The notes beneath the pieces were generated by a model that ran no database searches, was not told the origin of the DNA, and saw only the letters and a list, made by a program, of their open reading frames with translations. A stretch of 64,000 nt of DNA from CAXMRP01 sp965216515 (GTDB lineage: Bacteria > Pseudomonadota > Alphaproteobacteria > Rhizobiales > Afifellaceae): NCBI GenBank assembly GCA_965216515.1, contig OZ244173.1, positions 992,001-1,056,000 of the forward strand. Reading direction: 5' to 3'. Positions 1 to 14,309 of this stretch are shown piece by piece. Numbering within the stretch: position 1 is the first letter of the stretch; each line of letters begins with the position of its first letter. A program made the position numbers and the translations under genes.

Positions 1-3000
1 CGTGATCGCCGGCTTCAGATCCGCACCGCGCGGATTGGCGCGCCAGTCGATGACGACACGCTTCGTGATGCCCGTGGATTCGTCAGCGGTCTCAGTAATC
101 GACGCGCCTTCCACCATGTCTTCGTAGGCGACGATACCGCCCACTTCGGTCATGATCGGCCGGGTATAGGGATCCCATTCGGCAATCCGCTGCCCGCGTT
201 TGATTGCGTCGCCTTCGTCGACAAAGAGCTTCGCGCCATAATTGATCCGGTGGCTCGACCGCTCCTTGCCCTTGTCGTCGGCGACAACGATCTGCATGTT
301 CCGGCCCATGGCGATCATGTTGCCCTGGGAATCACGGACGATCGACCGGTTACGGATTTCCACCTTGCCGTCGAAATTGGACTCCAGAAACGACTGGTCG
401 ACAACCTGTGCCGTGCCGCCGATATGGAATGTCCGCATTGTCAGCTGGGTGCCCGGTTCACCGATCGACTGCGCCGCGATGACACCGACAGCCTCGCCGA
501 GATTGACCGGTGTTCCGCGAGCGAGATCGCGCCCGTAGCAGCTGCAGCAGACACCGTGACGTGTGTCACAGGTCAACACCGATCGGATAAGGACCGACTG
601 AACCTTGGCCGACTCGATCGTCTCCACATCGGCTTCATCGATCAGTGTCCCGGCCGGAACGATCACGTCGCCGCTTTGCGGATCCAGCACGTCCTCTGCC
701 GTCGTCCGTCCGAGAATTCGCGCACCCAATGATGCGACCACCTGCCCGGCGTCGACAATCGCCTCCATGTTGAGGCCCCGTTCGGTGCCGCAATCAGCCT
801 CCGTGACAATCGAGTCTTGCGCGACATCGACCAGGCGGCGGGTCAGGTAACCCGAGTTTGCCGTCTTCAGCGCCGTGTCGGCCAGGCCCTTGCGGGCGCC
901 GTGGGTGGAATTGAAATATTCCATCACCGACAGGCCCTCCTTGAAGTTGGAGATAATCGGGCTCTCGATGATTTCTCCTGAAGGCTTGGCCATGAGGCCG
1001 CGCATGCCGGCAAGCTGTTTCATCTGGGCTGGCGAGCCGCGCGCACCGGAATGCGACATCATGTAGATCGAGTTGACCTGCTTTTGCCGCTTGGTTTCTT
1101 CGTCGAATTCCACCGCCTGGATGCGCTTCATCATCTCATCGGCGACTTTGTCGGTGCATTTCGCCCAGGCATCGACGACCTTGTTGTATTTCTCGCCCTG
1201 GGTGATCAGCCCGTCATTGTACTGCTGCTCATATTCGCCAACCAGCGTCCGGGTCTCCTCGACCAGCTTGGTTTTGGCGTCGGGAATGACCATGTCATCC
1301 TTGCCGAACGATATGCCCGCCCTGCATGCCTGACCGAAACCGAGCTGCATGATCCGGTCGCAGAAGATCACCGTTTCCTTCTGCCCGGTGTGCCGATAGA
1401 CCGTGTCGATCATTGCGCTGATGTCCTTCTTGGTCATCAGGCGATTGCATATGTCGAACGGCACATTGTGATCCTTCGGCAGAAGCTCGCCGATCATCAT
1501 CCGGCCGGGTGTCGTGTCATGGATCGCCGACACCGGCTCGCCGTTCTCATCGACAGTCTTGAACCGGCCCTTGATCTTGGTATGCAAGGTCACGGCGCCG
1601 GCTTCCAGGGCATGGTGCAATTCGCCCATGGATGAGAACATCATCCCCTCGCCCGGCTCGTTCTCCTGCATGATGGACAGATAGTAGAGGCCCAGCACGA
1701 TATCCTGCGAAGGCACGATGATCGGCATCCCGTTGGCCGGATGCAGGATATTGTTGGTGCTCATCATCAGCACCCGGGCCTCCAGCTGCGCCTCCAGAGA
1801 CAGCGGCACATGGACGGCCATTTGGTCGCCGTCGAAGTCGGCGTTGAAGGCGGCACAGACCAGCGGATGAAGCTGGATGGCCTTGCCCTCGATCAACACC
1901 GGCTCAAAGGCCTGAATGCCCAGCCGGTGCAGCGTCGGCGCCCGGTTGAGCAGCACCGGGTGCTCGCGAATGACTTCATCCAGGATGTCCCAGACTTCCG
2001 GCTTTTCCTTCTCGACCAGTTTTTTGGCCTGCTTGACCGTGGACGAATAGCCCTTCGCGTCCAGCCGCGCATAGATGAACGGCTTGAACAGCTCCAGCGC
2101 CATTTTCTTGGGCAGGCCGCACTGGTGCAAAAGGAGCTCCGGCCCGACCACGATCACCGAACGGCCGGAATAGTCGACCCGCTTGCCCAGCAGGTTCTGG
2201 CGGAACCGGCCCTGCTTGCCTTTCAGCATGTCCGACAGTGATTTCAGCGGCCGCTTGTTTGTACCGGTGATCACCCGGCCGCGCCGGCCATTGTCAAACA
2301 GCGCATCCACCGCTTCTTGCAGCATGCGCTTTTCGTTGCGGATGATGATGTCCGGCGCCCGCAATTCGATCAGTCGCTTCAGGCGGTTGTTGCGGTTGAT
2401 CACCCGGCGGTAAAGATCGTTGAGGTCCGATGTCGCGAACCGGCCGCCATCGAGCGGGACAAGCGGCCGCAGATCGGGCGGAATAACGGGCACGACCGTC
2501 ATGATCATCCATTCCGGCCGATTTCCTGAATTGATGAAGGCCTCAATCAGCTTCAACCGTTTGGCGAGCTTTTTCGGCTTCAGTTCCGATTTGGATTCCG
2601 CAATCTCCTGGCGCAGCTTGACGGTTTCCTCCTCAAGGTCGATCGCCATCAGCATTTCGCGGACCGCCTCTGCACCAATCATCGCGGTGAAGCTGTCGGC
2701 GCCATACTGATCCTGCGCCTCGATATACTCGTCCTCGGTCAGGAGCTGCTTCTCGGTAAGCGGCGTGATCCCCGGTTCCACGACAATGTAGTTCTCAAAA
2801 TAGAGAACCCGCTCGATCTCCTTCAACGTCATGTCGAGCATGAGCCCGATGCGCGATGGCAGCGATTTCAGGAACCAGATATGGGCGACCGGCGCAGCCA
2901 GTTCGATATGGCCCATCCGTTCCCTGCGCACCCGGGCAAGGGTAACTTCCACGCCGCACTTTTCGCAGATGATGCCCTTGTATTTCATTCGCTTGTACTT

Positions 3001-3222
3001 GCCGCACAGGCACTCGTAATCCTTGATCGGGCCAAAAATCCGCGCGCAGAACAGGCCGTCCCGTTCCGGTTTGAACGTCCGGTAGTTGATCGTTTCCGGC
3101 TTTTTGATTTCGCCGAAGGACCAGGACAGGATTTTCTCCGGGCTGGCCAGCGAGATTCGGATCTGGTCGAAGGTCTGCGCCGGGACCTGCGGATTGAAGA
3201 TGTTCATGACCTCTTGGTTCAT
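1..3222 (-). CDS. rpoC: DNA-directed RNA polymerase subunit beta' (C-terminus outside window)
   Basis: Largest subunit of RNA polymerase; it carries the catalytic Mg2+ site. The first 1074 codons are present and the gene runs off the left edge. Visible are the N-terminal zinc ribbon (CLCGKYK then CEKCGVEV, about residues 70-90) and the invariant NADFDGDQMAVH motif, whose three Asp residues bind catalytic magnesium. The ATG is chosen because MNQEVMNIFNP fits the family and AAAGGAG lies just upstream. It follows rpoB in the same operon after a 119-nt gap containing a hairpin. Identification is secure; only the 3' end is missing. Confidence 0.98.
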   Translation of the reverse strand, partial: MNQEVMNIFNPQVPAQTFDQIRISLASPEKILSWSFGEIKKPETINYRTFKPERDGLFCARIFGPIKDYECLCGKYKRMKYKGIICEKCGVEVTLARVRRERMGHIELAAPVAHIWFLKSLPSRIGLMLDMTLKEIERVLYFENYIVVEPGITPLTEKQLLTEDEYIEAQDQYGADSFTAMIGAEAVREMLMAIDLEEETVKLRQEIAESKSELKPKKLAKRLKLIEAFINSGNRPEWMIMTVVPVIPPDLRPLVPLDGGRFATSDLNDLYRRVINRNNRLKRLIELRAPDIIIRNEKRMLQEAVDALFDNGRRGRVITGTNKRPLKSLSDMLKGKQGRFRQNLLGKRVDYSGRSVIVVGPELLLHQCGLPKKMALELFKPFIYARLDAKGYSSTVKQAKKLVEKEKPEVWDILDEVIREHPVLLNRAPTLHRLGIQAFEPVLIEGKAIQLHPLVCAAFNADFDGDQMAVHVPLSLEAQLEARVLMMSTNNILHPANGMPIIVPSQDIVLGLYYLSIMQENEPGEGMMFSSMGELHHALEAGAVTLHTKIKGRFKTVDENGEPVSAIHDTTPGRMMIGELLPKDHNVPFDICNRLMTKKDISAMIDTVYRHTGQKETVIFCDRIMQLGFGQACRAGISFGKDDMVIPDAKTKLVEETRTLVGEYEQQYNDGLITQGEKYNKVVDAWAKCTDKVADEMMKRIQAVEFDEETKRQKQVNSIYMMSHSGARGSPAQMKQLAGMRGLMAKPSGEIIESPIISNFKEGLSVMEYFNSTHGARKGLADTALKTANSGYLTRRLVDVAQDSIVTEADCGTERGLNMEAIVDAGQVVASLGARILGRTTAEDVLDPQSGDVIVPAGTLIDEADVETIESAKVQSVLIRSVLTCDTRHGVCCSCYGRDLARGTPVNLGEAVGVIAAQSIGEPGTQLTMRTFHIGGTAQVVDQSFLESNFDGKVEIRNRSIVRDSQGNMIAMGRNMQIVVADDKGKERSSHRINYGAKLFVDEGDAIKRGQRIAEWDPYTRPIMTEVGGIVAYEDMVEGASITETADESTGITKRVVIDWRANPRGADLKPAIT

Positions 3223-3285
3223 GCGGGGTCACTCCTTTGCCTCTTGGCGTGTCCGTCCGGCACCGCGCCATCGGTCCGGCCGTGT

Positions 3286-3307
3286 GGCCGCACATCTGCA
3301 TGCGGCC
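3286..3307 (-). promoter_or_regulatory. Hairpin in the rpoB-rpoC intercistronic gap
   Basis: A perfect 7-bp stem (GGCCGCA / TGCGGCC) with an 8-nt loop sits between the rpoB stop and the rpoC ribosome-binding site. There is no T-run, so it is not an intrinsic terminator. It may affect mRNA processing or stability, which is inference. Confidence 0.4.
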
Positions 3308-3341
3308 TGTTCCAGGCGCTCACCGGCGCCCCAGGGTTTCG

Positions 3342-7517
<4,176 letters not shown>

Positions 7518-7659
7518 GAATGTCCTCGTCGATCTCGTCCGATTGCCCGTTCAGCCCGATTTCGCCGGGTTCGCAGGCCGAATAACCGATAGGCGCGGCG
7601 CCCTGACCGCTCCCTGACCGGCACTGTCACCGCACAACAGCAAGTCGGTGCGGCGGATC

Positions 7660-7683
7660 GGGCGGCGTCGCTGAACGCCGCCC
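7660..7683 (-). promoter_or_regulatory. Attenuator-like hairpin between rplL and rpoB
   Basis: A perfect 9-bp stem (GGGCGGCGT / ACGCCGCCC) with a 6-nt loop lies just after the rplL stop in the 181-nt gap before rpoB. No T-run follows. In E. coli the equivalent gap has an attenuator and an RNase III site that lower rpoBC expression relative to L7/L12. The same role here is inferred from position and structure. Confidence 0.5.
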
Positions 7684-7698
7684 GCTGTGTCGCGCAAC

Positions 7699-8079
7699 CT
7701 ATTTCAGTTCCACCGTCGCGCCGGCTTCTTCCAGCTTCTTCTTCAATTCTTCGGCCTCGTCCTTGCCGACGGCTTCCTTGACCGGCTTCGGGGCGGACTC
7801 CACCAGATCCTTGGCTTCCTTCAGGCCAAGCCCGGTAATCGCCCGCACTTCCTTGATCACATTGATCTTCTTGTCGCCGATAGACGCCAGGACGACGTCG
7901 AATTCGTCCTTTTCCTCAGCAGCCGCCTCACCGCCGGCGCCCGGCGCCGCAGCCGCGGCAACGGCCACCGGTGCGGCCGCGGAGACACCCCATTTTTCTT
8001 CCAAAAGCTTGGACAGCTCCGCTGCCTCCAGAACGGTGAGGTTGGAGAGGTCTTCAACGATTTGTTCGAGATTTGCCAT
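7699..8079 (-). CDS. rplL: 50S ribosomal protein L7/L12
   Basis: 126-aa stalk protein that recruits translation factors to the ribosome. The N-terminal dimerisation helices (MANLEQIVEDLSNLTVLEAA), an Ala/Gly-rich hinge around residues 38-55 and the C-terminal factor-binding domain (EFDVVLASIGDKKINVIKEV) are all visible. Two ATGs lie six bases apart; the second is preferred because AGGA then sits 7 nt upstream and MANLEQIVEDL matches the family start. It follows rplJ in the beta operon. Confidence 0.97.
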   Translation of the reverse strand: MANLEQIVEDLSNLTVLEAAELSKLLEEKWGVSAAAPVAVAAAAAPGAGGEAAAEEKDEFDVVLASIGDKKINVIKEVRAITGLGLKEAKDLVESAPKPVKEAVGKDEAEELKKKLEEAGATVELK

Positions 8080-8129
8080 TTTCATTTCCTGTCAGTTCGA
8101 ACCGTATGGTCATATCAACAAGGTTGGCC

Positions 8130-8648
8130 TCAGGCCGCTTCGTCCTTTGCCGCGTAGGCTCCAAGCACCCGGGCAACCTGGGCGCCCGGTGCACTGAGCA
8201 CGCCGGCAATGCGCGTCGCCGGGGTGTTGATCATCCCGACGATTGTTCCGCGAAGCTCGTCCAGTGATGGCAGCTCGGCGAGAGCCTTGACGCCACCGGC
8301 ATCCAGCGCCGTGGGTCCCATTGTCCCGCCCAGGATCACGAATTTGTCGTGCCCCTTGGCGAAATCGGCGGCGACCTTGGGAGCCGCGACAGGATCATCG
8401 GAATAGGCGATGACTGTCGGGCCCTGGAAAAGGTCGCTGATGGGTTCGGCGTCCGTGCCTTTCAGGGCAAGCTTGACGAGGCGGTTTTTGGCAACCTTGA
8501 GGCTGGCCCCTGCCGCCCGCATGCGCGACCTGAGGTCGGTCATGTCGGCGACATTCAGGCCGGAATAGTGTGCCACGACAACAACGCCCGTCTCTGAAAA
8601 GACATCGTTGAGTGTCGAGACAAGTTCGCTTTTCTGCGTTCTATCCAC
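8130..8648 (-). CDS. rplJ: 50S ribosomal protein L10
   Basis: 172-aa stalk base protein that binds 23S rRNA and anchors L7/L12 dimers. It reads VDRTQKSELVSTLNDVF then VVVAHYSGLNVADM and AKNRLVKLALKGT, typical L10. The frame stays open upstream, but the family begins MDR(A/T)xK, so the GTG start with nearby GAGG is chosen; an in-frame ATG four codons earlier is the alternative. L10 usually represses its own operon by binding the mRNA leader, and a 376-nt gene-free stretch lies just upstream. Confidence 0.95.
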   Translation of the reverse strand: MDRTQKSELVSTLNDVFSETGVVVVAHYSGLNVADMTDLRSRMRAAGASLKVAKNRLVKLALKGTDAEPISDLFQGPTVIAYSDDPVAAPKVAADFAKGHDKFVILGGTMGPTALDAGGVKALAELPSLDELRGTIVGMINTPATRIAGVLSAPGAQVARVLGAYAAKDEAA

Positions 8649-9024
8649 TGCCTCAGTCCTCATCTGGCGGCAATTCATCGACTGCCGCCGTTTCGCTTTG
8701 CCGCCCGGTCCCTGGGGAAACGGGCGACGGTGAACGCCTGTCCCCCGAACGAACACGCCCTTGGACGCTTCCGCACCGGGCTCCATCCGGGTCTCCGGAC
8801 GGAGTACGAGAGGTTCGAACCGGCAATCGACGCATTTCAGGCGTCAAATTCGGTTCCACACCCCATCTCATGCAGGCCCCGCACCATGCGGTTTGGTTTT
8901 AAGAGCCGGTCGACCCCGCCTCACCTGCAATCTCGGACAGGTTGGCCATCTGTTCCGCTGTCATCACACAGCAGACCGATGACCGATTTCGCCCGGTTTC
9001 AACCGCGCGAAACCTGGATACGGC
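8649..9024 (-). promoter_or_regulatory. rplA-rplJ intergenic region, presumed L10 leader
   Basis: This 376-nt stretch has no convincing gene. By position it should hold the rplJL-rpoBC promoter and the L10/L12-binding leader common in Proteobacteria. GC-rich inverted segments can be seen, but I could not fold them reliably or match the leader consensus by eye, so the assignment rests mainly on location. Confidence 0.45.
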
Positions 9025-9723
9025 TCAGCTCGCAGAAAGCGTCGCCGGATCGATTTTCAGTCCCGGACCTTGCGTCGAAGTGACCGAGATACGCTTCAGG
9101 AATGTGCCTTTCGCACCCGCCGGTTTGGCGCGGATCACCGCATCGGCAAACGCCCGGATATTCTCCTGCAATGCCTCTTCAGTGAACGATACCTTGCCGA
9201 TCCCCGCCTGAACGATACCGGCCTTTTCAACCCGGAATTCCACCGCCCCGCCCTTCGCGTCGTTGACGGCTTTGGCGATATCGGCGGTGACCGTGCCGAC
9301 TTTCGGATTCGGCATCAACCCGCGGGGGCCGAGCACCTTGCCCAACCGACCGACCAGCGGCATCATGTCCGGCGCGGCGATAACACGATCGAAATCGATC
9401 TTTCCGCCCTGGACGGCCTCGACAAGATCCTCCGCACCGATGACATCGGCGCCCGCCGCCTTGGCTTCGTCGGCCTTGTCGCCACGCGCAAACACCGCCA
9501 CCCGCACCGAGCGTCCGGTCCCGTTGGGAAGGTTGGCCATGCCGCGGACCATCTGGTCGGAATGGCGCGGATCAACACCCAGGTTGAACGCCACTTCCAC
9601 GGTTTCGTCGAACTTGGCCGCCGCCCGTTCCTTTACCAGCTTGACCGCCTCATCGAGGTCATAAAGCTTTGTTCGGTCCAGACCTTCATTGGCCTTTTTC
9701 AGTCGTTTTCCCTTGCCAGCCAT
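9025..9723 (-). CDS. rplA: 50S ribosomal protein L1
   Basis: 232-aa L1-stalk protein, involved in releasing deacylated tRNA from the E site. The sequence starts MAGKGKRLKKANEGLD and contains the L1 signature region near GKVLGPRGLMPNPKVGTVT. The open frame extends 27 codons upstream, but that part overlaps rplK, and the internal ATG fits the family start. It begins 4 nt after the rplK stop, so the two are co-translated; L1 classically represses the rplK-rplA pair. Confidence 0.97.
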   Translation of the reverse strand: MAGKGKRLKKANEGLDRTKLYDLDEAVKLVKERAAAKFDETVEVAFNLGVDPRHSDQMVRGMANLPNGTGRSVRVAVFARGDKADEAKAAGADVIGAEDLVEAVQGGKIDFDRVIAAPDMMPLVGRLGKVLGPRGLMPNPKVGTVTADIAKAVNDAKGGAVEFRVEKAGIVQAGIGKVSFTEEALQENIRAFADAVIRAKPAGAKGTFLKRISVTSTQGPGLKIDPATLSAS

Positions 9724-9727
9724 CAGA

Positions 9728-10156
9728 TCAACCCACCACGTCCAGGCCCATCGAACGGGCCGATCCTTCGACAATGCGCATCGCGCCCTCGACATCGACG
9801 GCATTCAGATCGACAATTTTCTTCTCGGCGATCTCGCGCACCTGATCCCGCGTCACATGGCCGGCCGATTCCCGTCCCGGTTCCGAACCGCCTTTTTCCA
9901 GTTTGGCGGCTTTCTTCAGGAAAAAGCTCACCGGCGGTGTCTTCATCTCGAAGGTGAACGACTTGTCGCCATAAATCGTGATTACGACCGGTACCGGCGC
10001 GTTTTTTTCGATATCCTGGGAGGCGGCGTTGAACGCCTTGCAGAACTCCATGATATTCAGACCGCGCTGGCCGAGCGCCGGCCCGATCGGCGGCGAGGGA
10101 TTCGCCGCGCCCGCGGGCACCTGCAACTTCAGGTATCCGGCAATCTTCTTTGCCAT
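9728..10156 (-). CDS. rplK: 50S ribosomal protein L11
   Basis: 142-aa protein of the GTPase-associated centre and target region of thiopeptide antibiotics. It starts MAKKIAGYLKLQVPAG and has the proline-rich N-terminal segment PSPPIGPALGQRGLNIMEF, with the rRNA-binding C-terminal domain ending in RSMGLDVVG. Two adjacent ATGs precede AKK; AGGAG lies 7 nt before the first. It follows nusG after about 140 nt and immediately precedes rplA. Confidence 0.97.
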   Translation of the reverse strand: MAKKIAGYLKLQVPAGAANPSPPIGPALGQRGLNIMEFCKAFNAASQDIEKNAPVPVVITIYGDKSFTFEMKTPPVSFFLKKAAKLEKGGSEPGRESAGHVTRDQVREIAEKKIVDLNAVDVEGAMRIVEGSARSMGLDVVG

Positions 10157-10299
10157 CATCCACTCCTGTCGTCGGCGCCACCCTGCCCGGCGGTACCGAC
10201 TGTTGCCGCCGGCCGCTCCGGCCGGCATGGAAGTGTTGCGTGGTGCGGGCCTTGTCGGGCGTCTGGCAAACGCCCTGCCCTTCCACACAGGTTAAACGG

Positions 10300-10830
10300 T
10301 CAAAGCTTCTCCACCTGACCGTATTCCAGCTCCACTGGGGTCGCGCGGCCGAAGATCGAGACAGCCACCTTCAACCGGGCGCGCTCCTCATCGACTTCCT
10401 CGACATTCCCCTCAAATGAAGCAAACGGGCCGTCCGCGACCCGAATTCGCTCGCCAATCTCGAAGCTGACCGATGGCTTCGGCCGCTCCACGCCTTCCTG
10501 AACCTGGGCCATGATCCGTTCCGCTTCCGCGTCCGGAATCGGCATGGGCTTGTTGTCGGTTCCCAGAAATCCGGTCACCTTCGGCGTGTTCTTGATCAGA
10601 TGATAGGCCTCGTCGGTCATATCCATCTTGACAAGAACATAGCCTGGGAAAAACTTGCGCTCCGCATCCACCTTGCGTCCGCGCCGCAGCTCGACGACCT
10701 TCTCCGTCGGCACGAGAATTTCGTCGATCAACCCGGAAAGCCCCACGGCCTCGGCCTTCTCGAGTATGGAATCCGCGACCTTTTTCTCGAAATTCGAGTA
10801 GGCGTGGACGATATACCAGCGTTTCGCCAT
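10300..10830 (-). CDS. nusG: Transcription termination/antitermination factor NusG
   Basis: 176-aa transcription elongation factor that links RNA polymerase to Rho or to the ribosome. The N-terminal NGN domain starts MAKRWYIVHAYSNFEKKVAD and includes FFPGYVLVKMDM; the C-terminal KOW domain (residues about 122-176) reads GERIRVADGPFASFEGNVEE. It follows secE by 20 nt, the usual secE-nusG pair. Confidence 0.98.
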   Translation of the reverse strand: MAKRWYIVHAYSNFEKKVADSILEKAEAVGLSGLIDEILVPTEKVVELRRGRKVDAERKFFPGYVLVKMDMTDEAYHLIKNTPKVTGFLGTDNKPMPIPDAEAERIMAQVQEGVERPKPSVSFEIGERIRVADGPFASFEGNVEEVDEERARLKVAVSIFGRATPVELEYGQVEKL

Positions 10831-10850
10831 CCCTCAGACGTCTCTCTCAC

Positions 10851-11048
10851 TCAGCCTGCGGTACCAAGCAAAAACCCAACGCCCCAACTTAAGATCTGGT
10901 CAGCGACAAAAAAGAACATCGCCGCCAGGAACACCATGATGAAGACCATCACGGTCGTTACTGCCGTCTCGCGCCGCGTCGGCCAAGTCACTTTCGAGAC
11001 TTCCGAGCGAACCTGCTGGACGAACTGAAATGGGTTTGTTTTCGCCAT
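10851..11048 (-). CDS. secE: Preprotein translocase subunit SecE
   Basis: 65-aa single-span subunit of the SecYEG translocon. After a short amphipathic N-terminus (FVQQVRSEVSKVTWPTRRET, the conserved SecE motif) comes one transmembrane helix (about residues 35-58, rich in Val, Phe and Ala). The short form is normal in Alphaproteobacteria. It lies between tRNA-Trp and nusG in the conserved order. Confidence 0.97.
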   Translation of the reverse strand: MAKTNPFQFVQQVRSEVSKVTWPTRRETAVTTVMVFIMVFLAAMFFFVADQILSWGVGFLLGTAG

Positions 11049-11146
11049 GCCGTCGAATTTGAAGGCGCGCGATCAGTTGAATCGCGCGCCCTCGAACCTC
11101 TCCATTAGGCAATTCCGCGTCGTCGCGCAAGTGCCGATTGCAACTT

Positions 11147-11222
11147 TGGCAGGGGCGGAGGGACTCGAACCCCCGACCACCGGTTTTGGAGACCGGTGCT
11201 CTACCAGCTGAGCTACACCCCT
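11147..11222 (-). tRNA. tRNA-Trp (CCA anticodon)
   Basis: 76 nt including an encoded 3' CCA. The acceptor arms AGGGGTG / CGCCCCT pair with one G-T. The anticodon stem CGGT..ACCG encloses loop CTCCAAA, anticodon CCA. The T-arm carries GGTTCGAGTC. It lies between tuf and secE, as in many alphaproteobacteria. Confidence 0.97.
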
Positions 11223-11297
11223 AATTATCAGGATCCAAATCCTATATGCTGTCTGCCGACGGACATTTCCAGCCCGTATTGGATCGGCGGTTTCTGT

Positions 11298-12473
<1,176 letters not shown>

Positions 12474-12498
12474 CAGCGTCGACCTTTCAATATCCAAA

Positions 12499-12515
12499 GG
12501 ACCGCGACACGGTCC
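12499..12515 (-). promoter_or_regulatory. Small hairpin between tRNA-Gly and tuf
   Basis: A 6-bp stem (GGACCG / CGGTCC) with a 5-nt loop, followed by TTT on the minus strand, lies 26 nt before the tuf start. It could help separate the tRNA from the tuf mRNA or act as a weak terminator; the T-run is too short to be sure. Confidence 0.3.
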
Positions 12516-12551
12516 GGCCCAAATTGTCAGCGCCGTTTGCATGCGGCGTTT

Positions 12552-12625
12552 TGGAGCGGGTAGCGGGAATCGAACCCGCGTCTTCAGCTTGGAAGGCTGT
12601 TGCTCTACCCCTGAGCTATACCCGC
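12552..12625 (-). tRNA. tRNA-Gly (TCC anticodon)
   Basis: 74 nt with encoded CCA. The acceptor stem GCGGGTA pairs with TACCCGC; the anticodon stem CAGCC..GGCTG-type arm encloses CTTCCAA, anticodon TCC. D- and T-arms are canonical (GGTTCGATTC). It sits just upstream of tuf on the same strand. Confidence 0.97.
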
Positions 12626-12669
12626 CGTATTCCGGCACTTGGCATCCGGTCACATCCCGGACAAAACGA

Positions 12670-12754
12670 TGGTGGAGGAGGTTGGATTCGAACCAACGTA
12701 GGCATAGCCAACGGGTTTACAGCCCGTCCCCTTTAACCACTCGGGCACTCCTCC
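12670..12754 (-). tRNA. tRNA-Tyr (GTA anticodon)
   Basis: 85-nt class II tRNA with a long variable arm and encoded CCA. The acceptor GGAGGAG pairs with CTCCTCC; the anticodon loop CTGTAAA gives GTA. It is the first recognisable element of the minus-strand tRNA/tuf operon, divergent from rlmB. Confidence 0.97.
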
Positions 12755-13018
12755 GGCACGTCTGGCCAACCCGCCTCAAACGCAAAACACACCACACCCG
12801 CGGTCGCGGCCCGGCCACGTCCGGATGGCGTGATGTGGCGCGGGTTATGCCGCTCCGGCCGGGACCTGTCAACGCCGTGCGCCAACCAAAGCGAACGGCG
12901 GCGGGCTCGGCCGGCTGGCTTTGCCGGAACATTCCGCCCCGCCCGCTTTCCCACCGGATTTTCGCCGCTCCGCCGGCCAACCGTTGGCTCAGCGGTGGCG
13001 GCAGACTAAAAGCGGTCC

Positions 13019-13801
13019 ATGAGAAGGCGAAAACCGCAGCCGCCACACCCCGCCGGCCGGGATGGCGCCGCCACATCGACGGTCATCTATGGTTGGCATG
13101 CGGCACGCGCCGCACTGACCAACCCGGACCGCGTCATTCACCGTGTCCTGGCACACAAGAACGCCCTGTCGCGGCTTGAAAGCGAATTGATCCCCAACCG
13201 GCCGACACAGGCTGTAGCCACAGCCGAACTGGATCGGGCGACCGGTCCCGGCGCTGTTCATCAGGGCCTGGCGGTCGTTTGCGAACAATTGCCCGAAACC
13301 GGTCTGGAGGATCTGGCCGCCGCCAGCCTGCTGGTCGTGCTCGATCAGATCACCGATCCCCATAATGTCGGGGCAATCCTCCGGTCCGCCGCCGCTTTCG
13401 GCGTCGACGCGTTGGTCATAACCGAACGCAACAGCCCTGCCGCCTCCGGCGTATTGGCAAAAGCCGCCTCCGGCGCCCTGGAACATGTGCCCATCGTTCG
13501 GGTGAAAAACCTTGCCCGCGCAATGGATCGGCTTGGCGAATACGGATTCAACCGTATCGGCCTTGACGGCGAATCCCCGCATCGGCTGGAACCTATTGTC
13601 GATCAGGCGCCCACGGCTCTGGTTTTCGGAGCCGAAGGCACCGGCCTGCGCAGGCTGACCCGGGAAAAATGCGACCGCCTGGCGCGGATCGCCACAAGCG
13701 GCCCGATCTCAAGTCTCAACGTATCGAATGCGGCCGCGATAGCGCTCTATGCAATCACGGCCGCCGGAACCGGTGCTGCGACCGGCCGGTCAACGAAATG
13801 A
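13019..13801 (+). CDS. rlmB: 23S rRNA 2'-O-ribose methyltransferase, SpoU/TrmH family (RlmB-like)
   Basis: 260-aa SPOUT-class methyltransferase expected to modify a guanosine ribose (G2251 in E. coli) in the 23S peptidyl-transferase region. An N-terminal substrate-binding domain (VIYGWHAARAALTNP) is followed by the three SpoU motifs: DQITDPHNVGAILRS near residue 106, FGAEGTGLRRL near 201 and SSLNVSNAAAIALY near 231. It is divergent from the tRNA/tuf operon, a conserved arrangement in this group. No good Shine-Dalgarno is visible before the ATG. The family is certain; the exact target base is inferred. Confidence 0.93.
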   Translation: MRRRKPQPPHPAGRDGAATSTVIYGWHAARAALTNPDRVIHRVLAHKNALSRLESELIPNRPTQAVATAELDRATGPGAVHQGLAVVCEQLPETGLEDLAAASLLVVLDQITDPHNVGAILRSAAAFGVDALVITERNSPAASGVLAKAASGALEHVPIVRVKNLARAMDRLGEYGFNRIGLDGESPHRLEPIVDQAPTALVFGAEGTGLRRLTREKCDRLARIATSGPISSLNVSNAAAIALYAITAAGTGAATGRSTK

Positions 13802-13814
13802 CGACCCTGCGACG

Positions 13815-14309
13815 CTACGGGCAGACGCAATAGGCTTTTTGGCCGCTATATCGGGTATACATCCCGGTTGCCGGGACATAGGAGCGATACTTGCGCAGGC
13901 AGAAATCGTGCCACGCATTCGTTCCCGGAACGGGGCAATAGGCCCGGCTCGACGGGGTGTAATATGACTGGTTGTAGTTGTTGGCGATAGCCAGACCGAT
14001 CCCCAGGCCTGCCAGTCCCAGCACCAGGCCGATACCGTCGTCGTGCCTTCGATAGTACCGCCGATGGCGCCGATAAGGCCGATAATTGTGCCGGCGATTG
14101 CGAACATGCCGACGCTTGCGGAATTTTCGCTTGTACCGTTTGCCGCGATGATCGACCGTGACGAGATTGTTCACGCCGTCCGATCCGGCGATCGCACTCG
14201 CCGGTCCGTGGCCAAGCGGCATGGCCGCCGCTGGCACGCTTGCGCTGGCGACAGCGAGGGCGCAAAGCCCGGCAACCAGCGATCTGCTTAGATTATGGTG
14301 AACCCACAT
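13815..14309 (-). CDS. BA14K-like exported protein
   Basis: 164-aa protein with a signal peptide (residues 1-29, hydrophobic stretch LVAGLCALAVASASVPAAA). Next come a very Arg/Tyr/His-rich basic segment (residues 57-89), a glycine-rich hydrophobic stretch (GIGLVLGLAGLGIGLAIA) and a C-terminal BA14K-type motif, FCLRKYRSYVPATGMYTRYS, with cysteines at both ends. BA14K proteins were first described in Brucella as immunoreactive, lectin-like surface proteins and are typical of Hyphomicrobiales. The function here is unknown. The start codon abuts a hairpin holding the ribosome-binding site. Confidence 0.85.
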   Translation of the reverse strand: MWVHHNLSRSLVAGLCALAVASASVPAAAMPLGHGPASAIAGSDGVNNLVTVDHRGKRYKRKFRKRRHVRNRRHNYRPYRRHRRYYRRHDDGIGLVLGLAGLGIGLAIANNYNQSYYTPSSRAYCPVPGTNAWHDFCLRKYRSYVPATGMYTRYSGQKAYCVCP

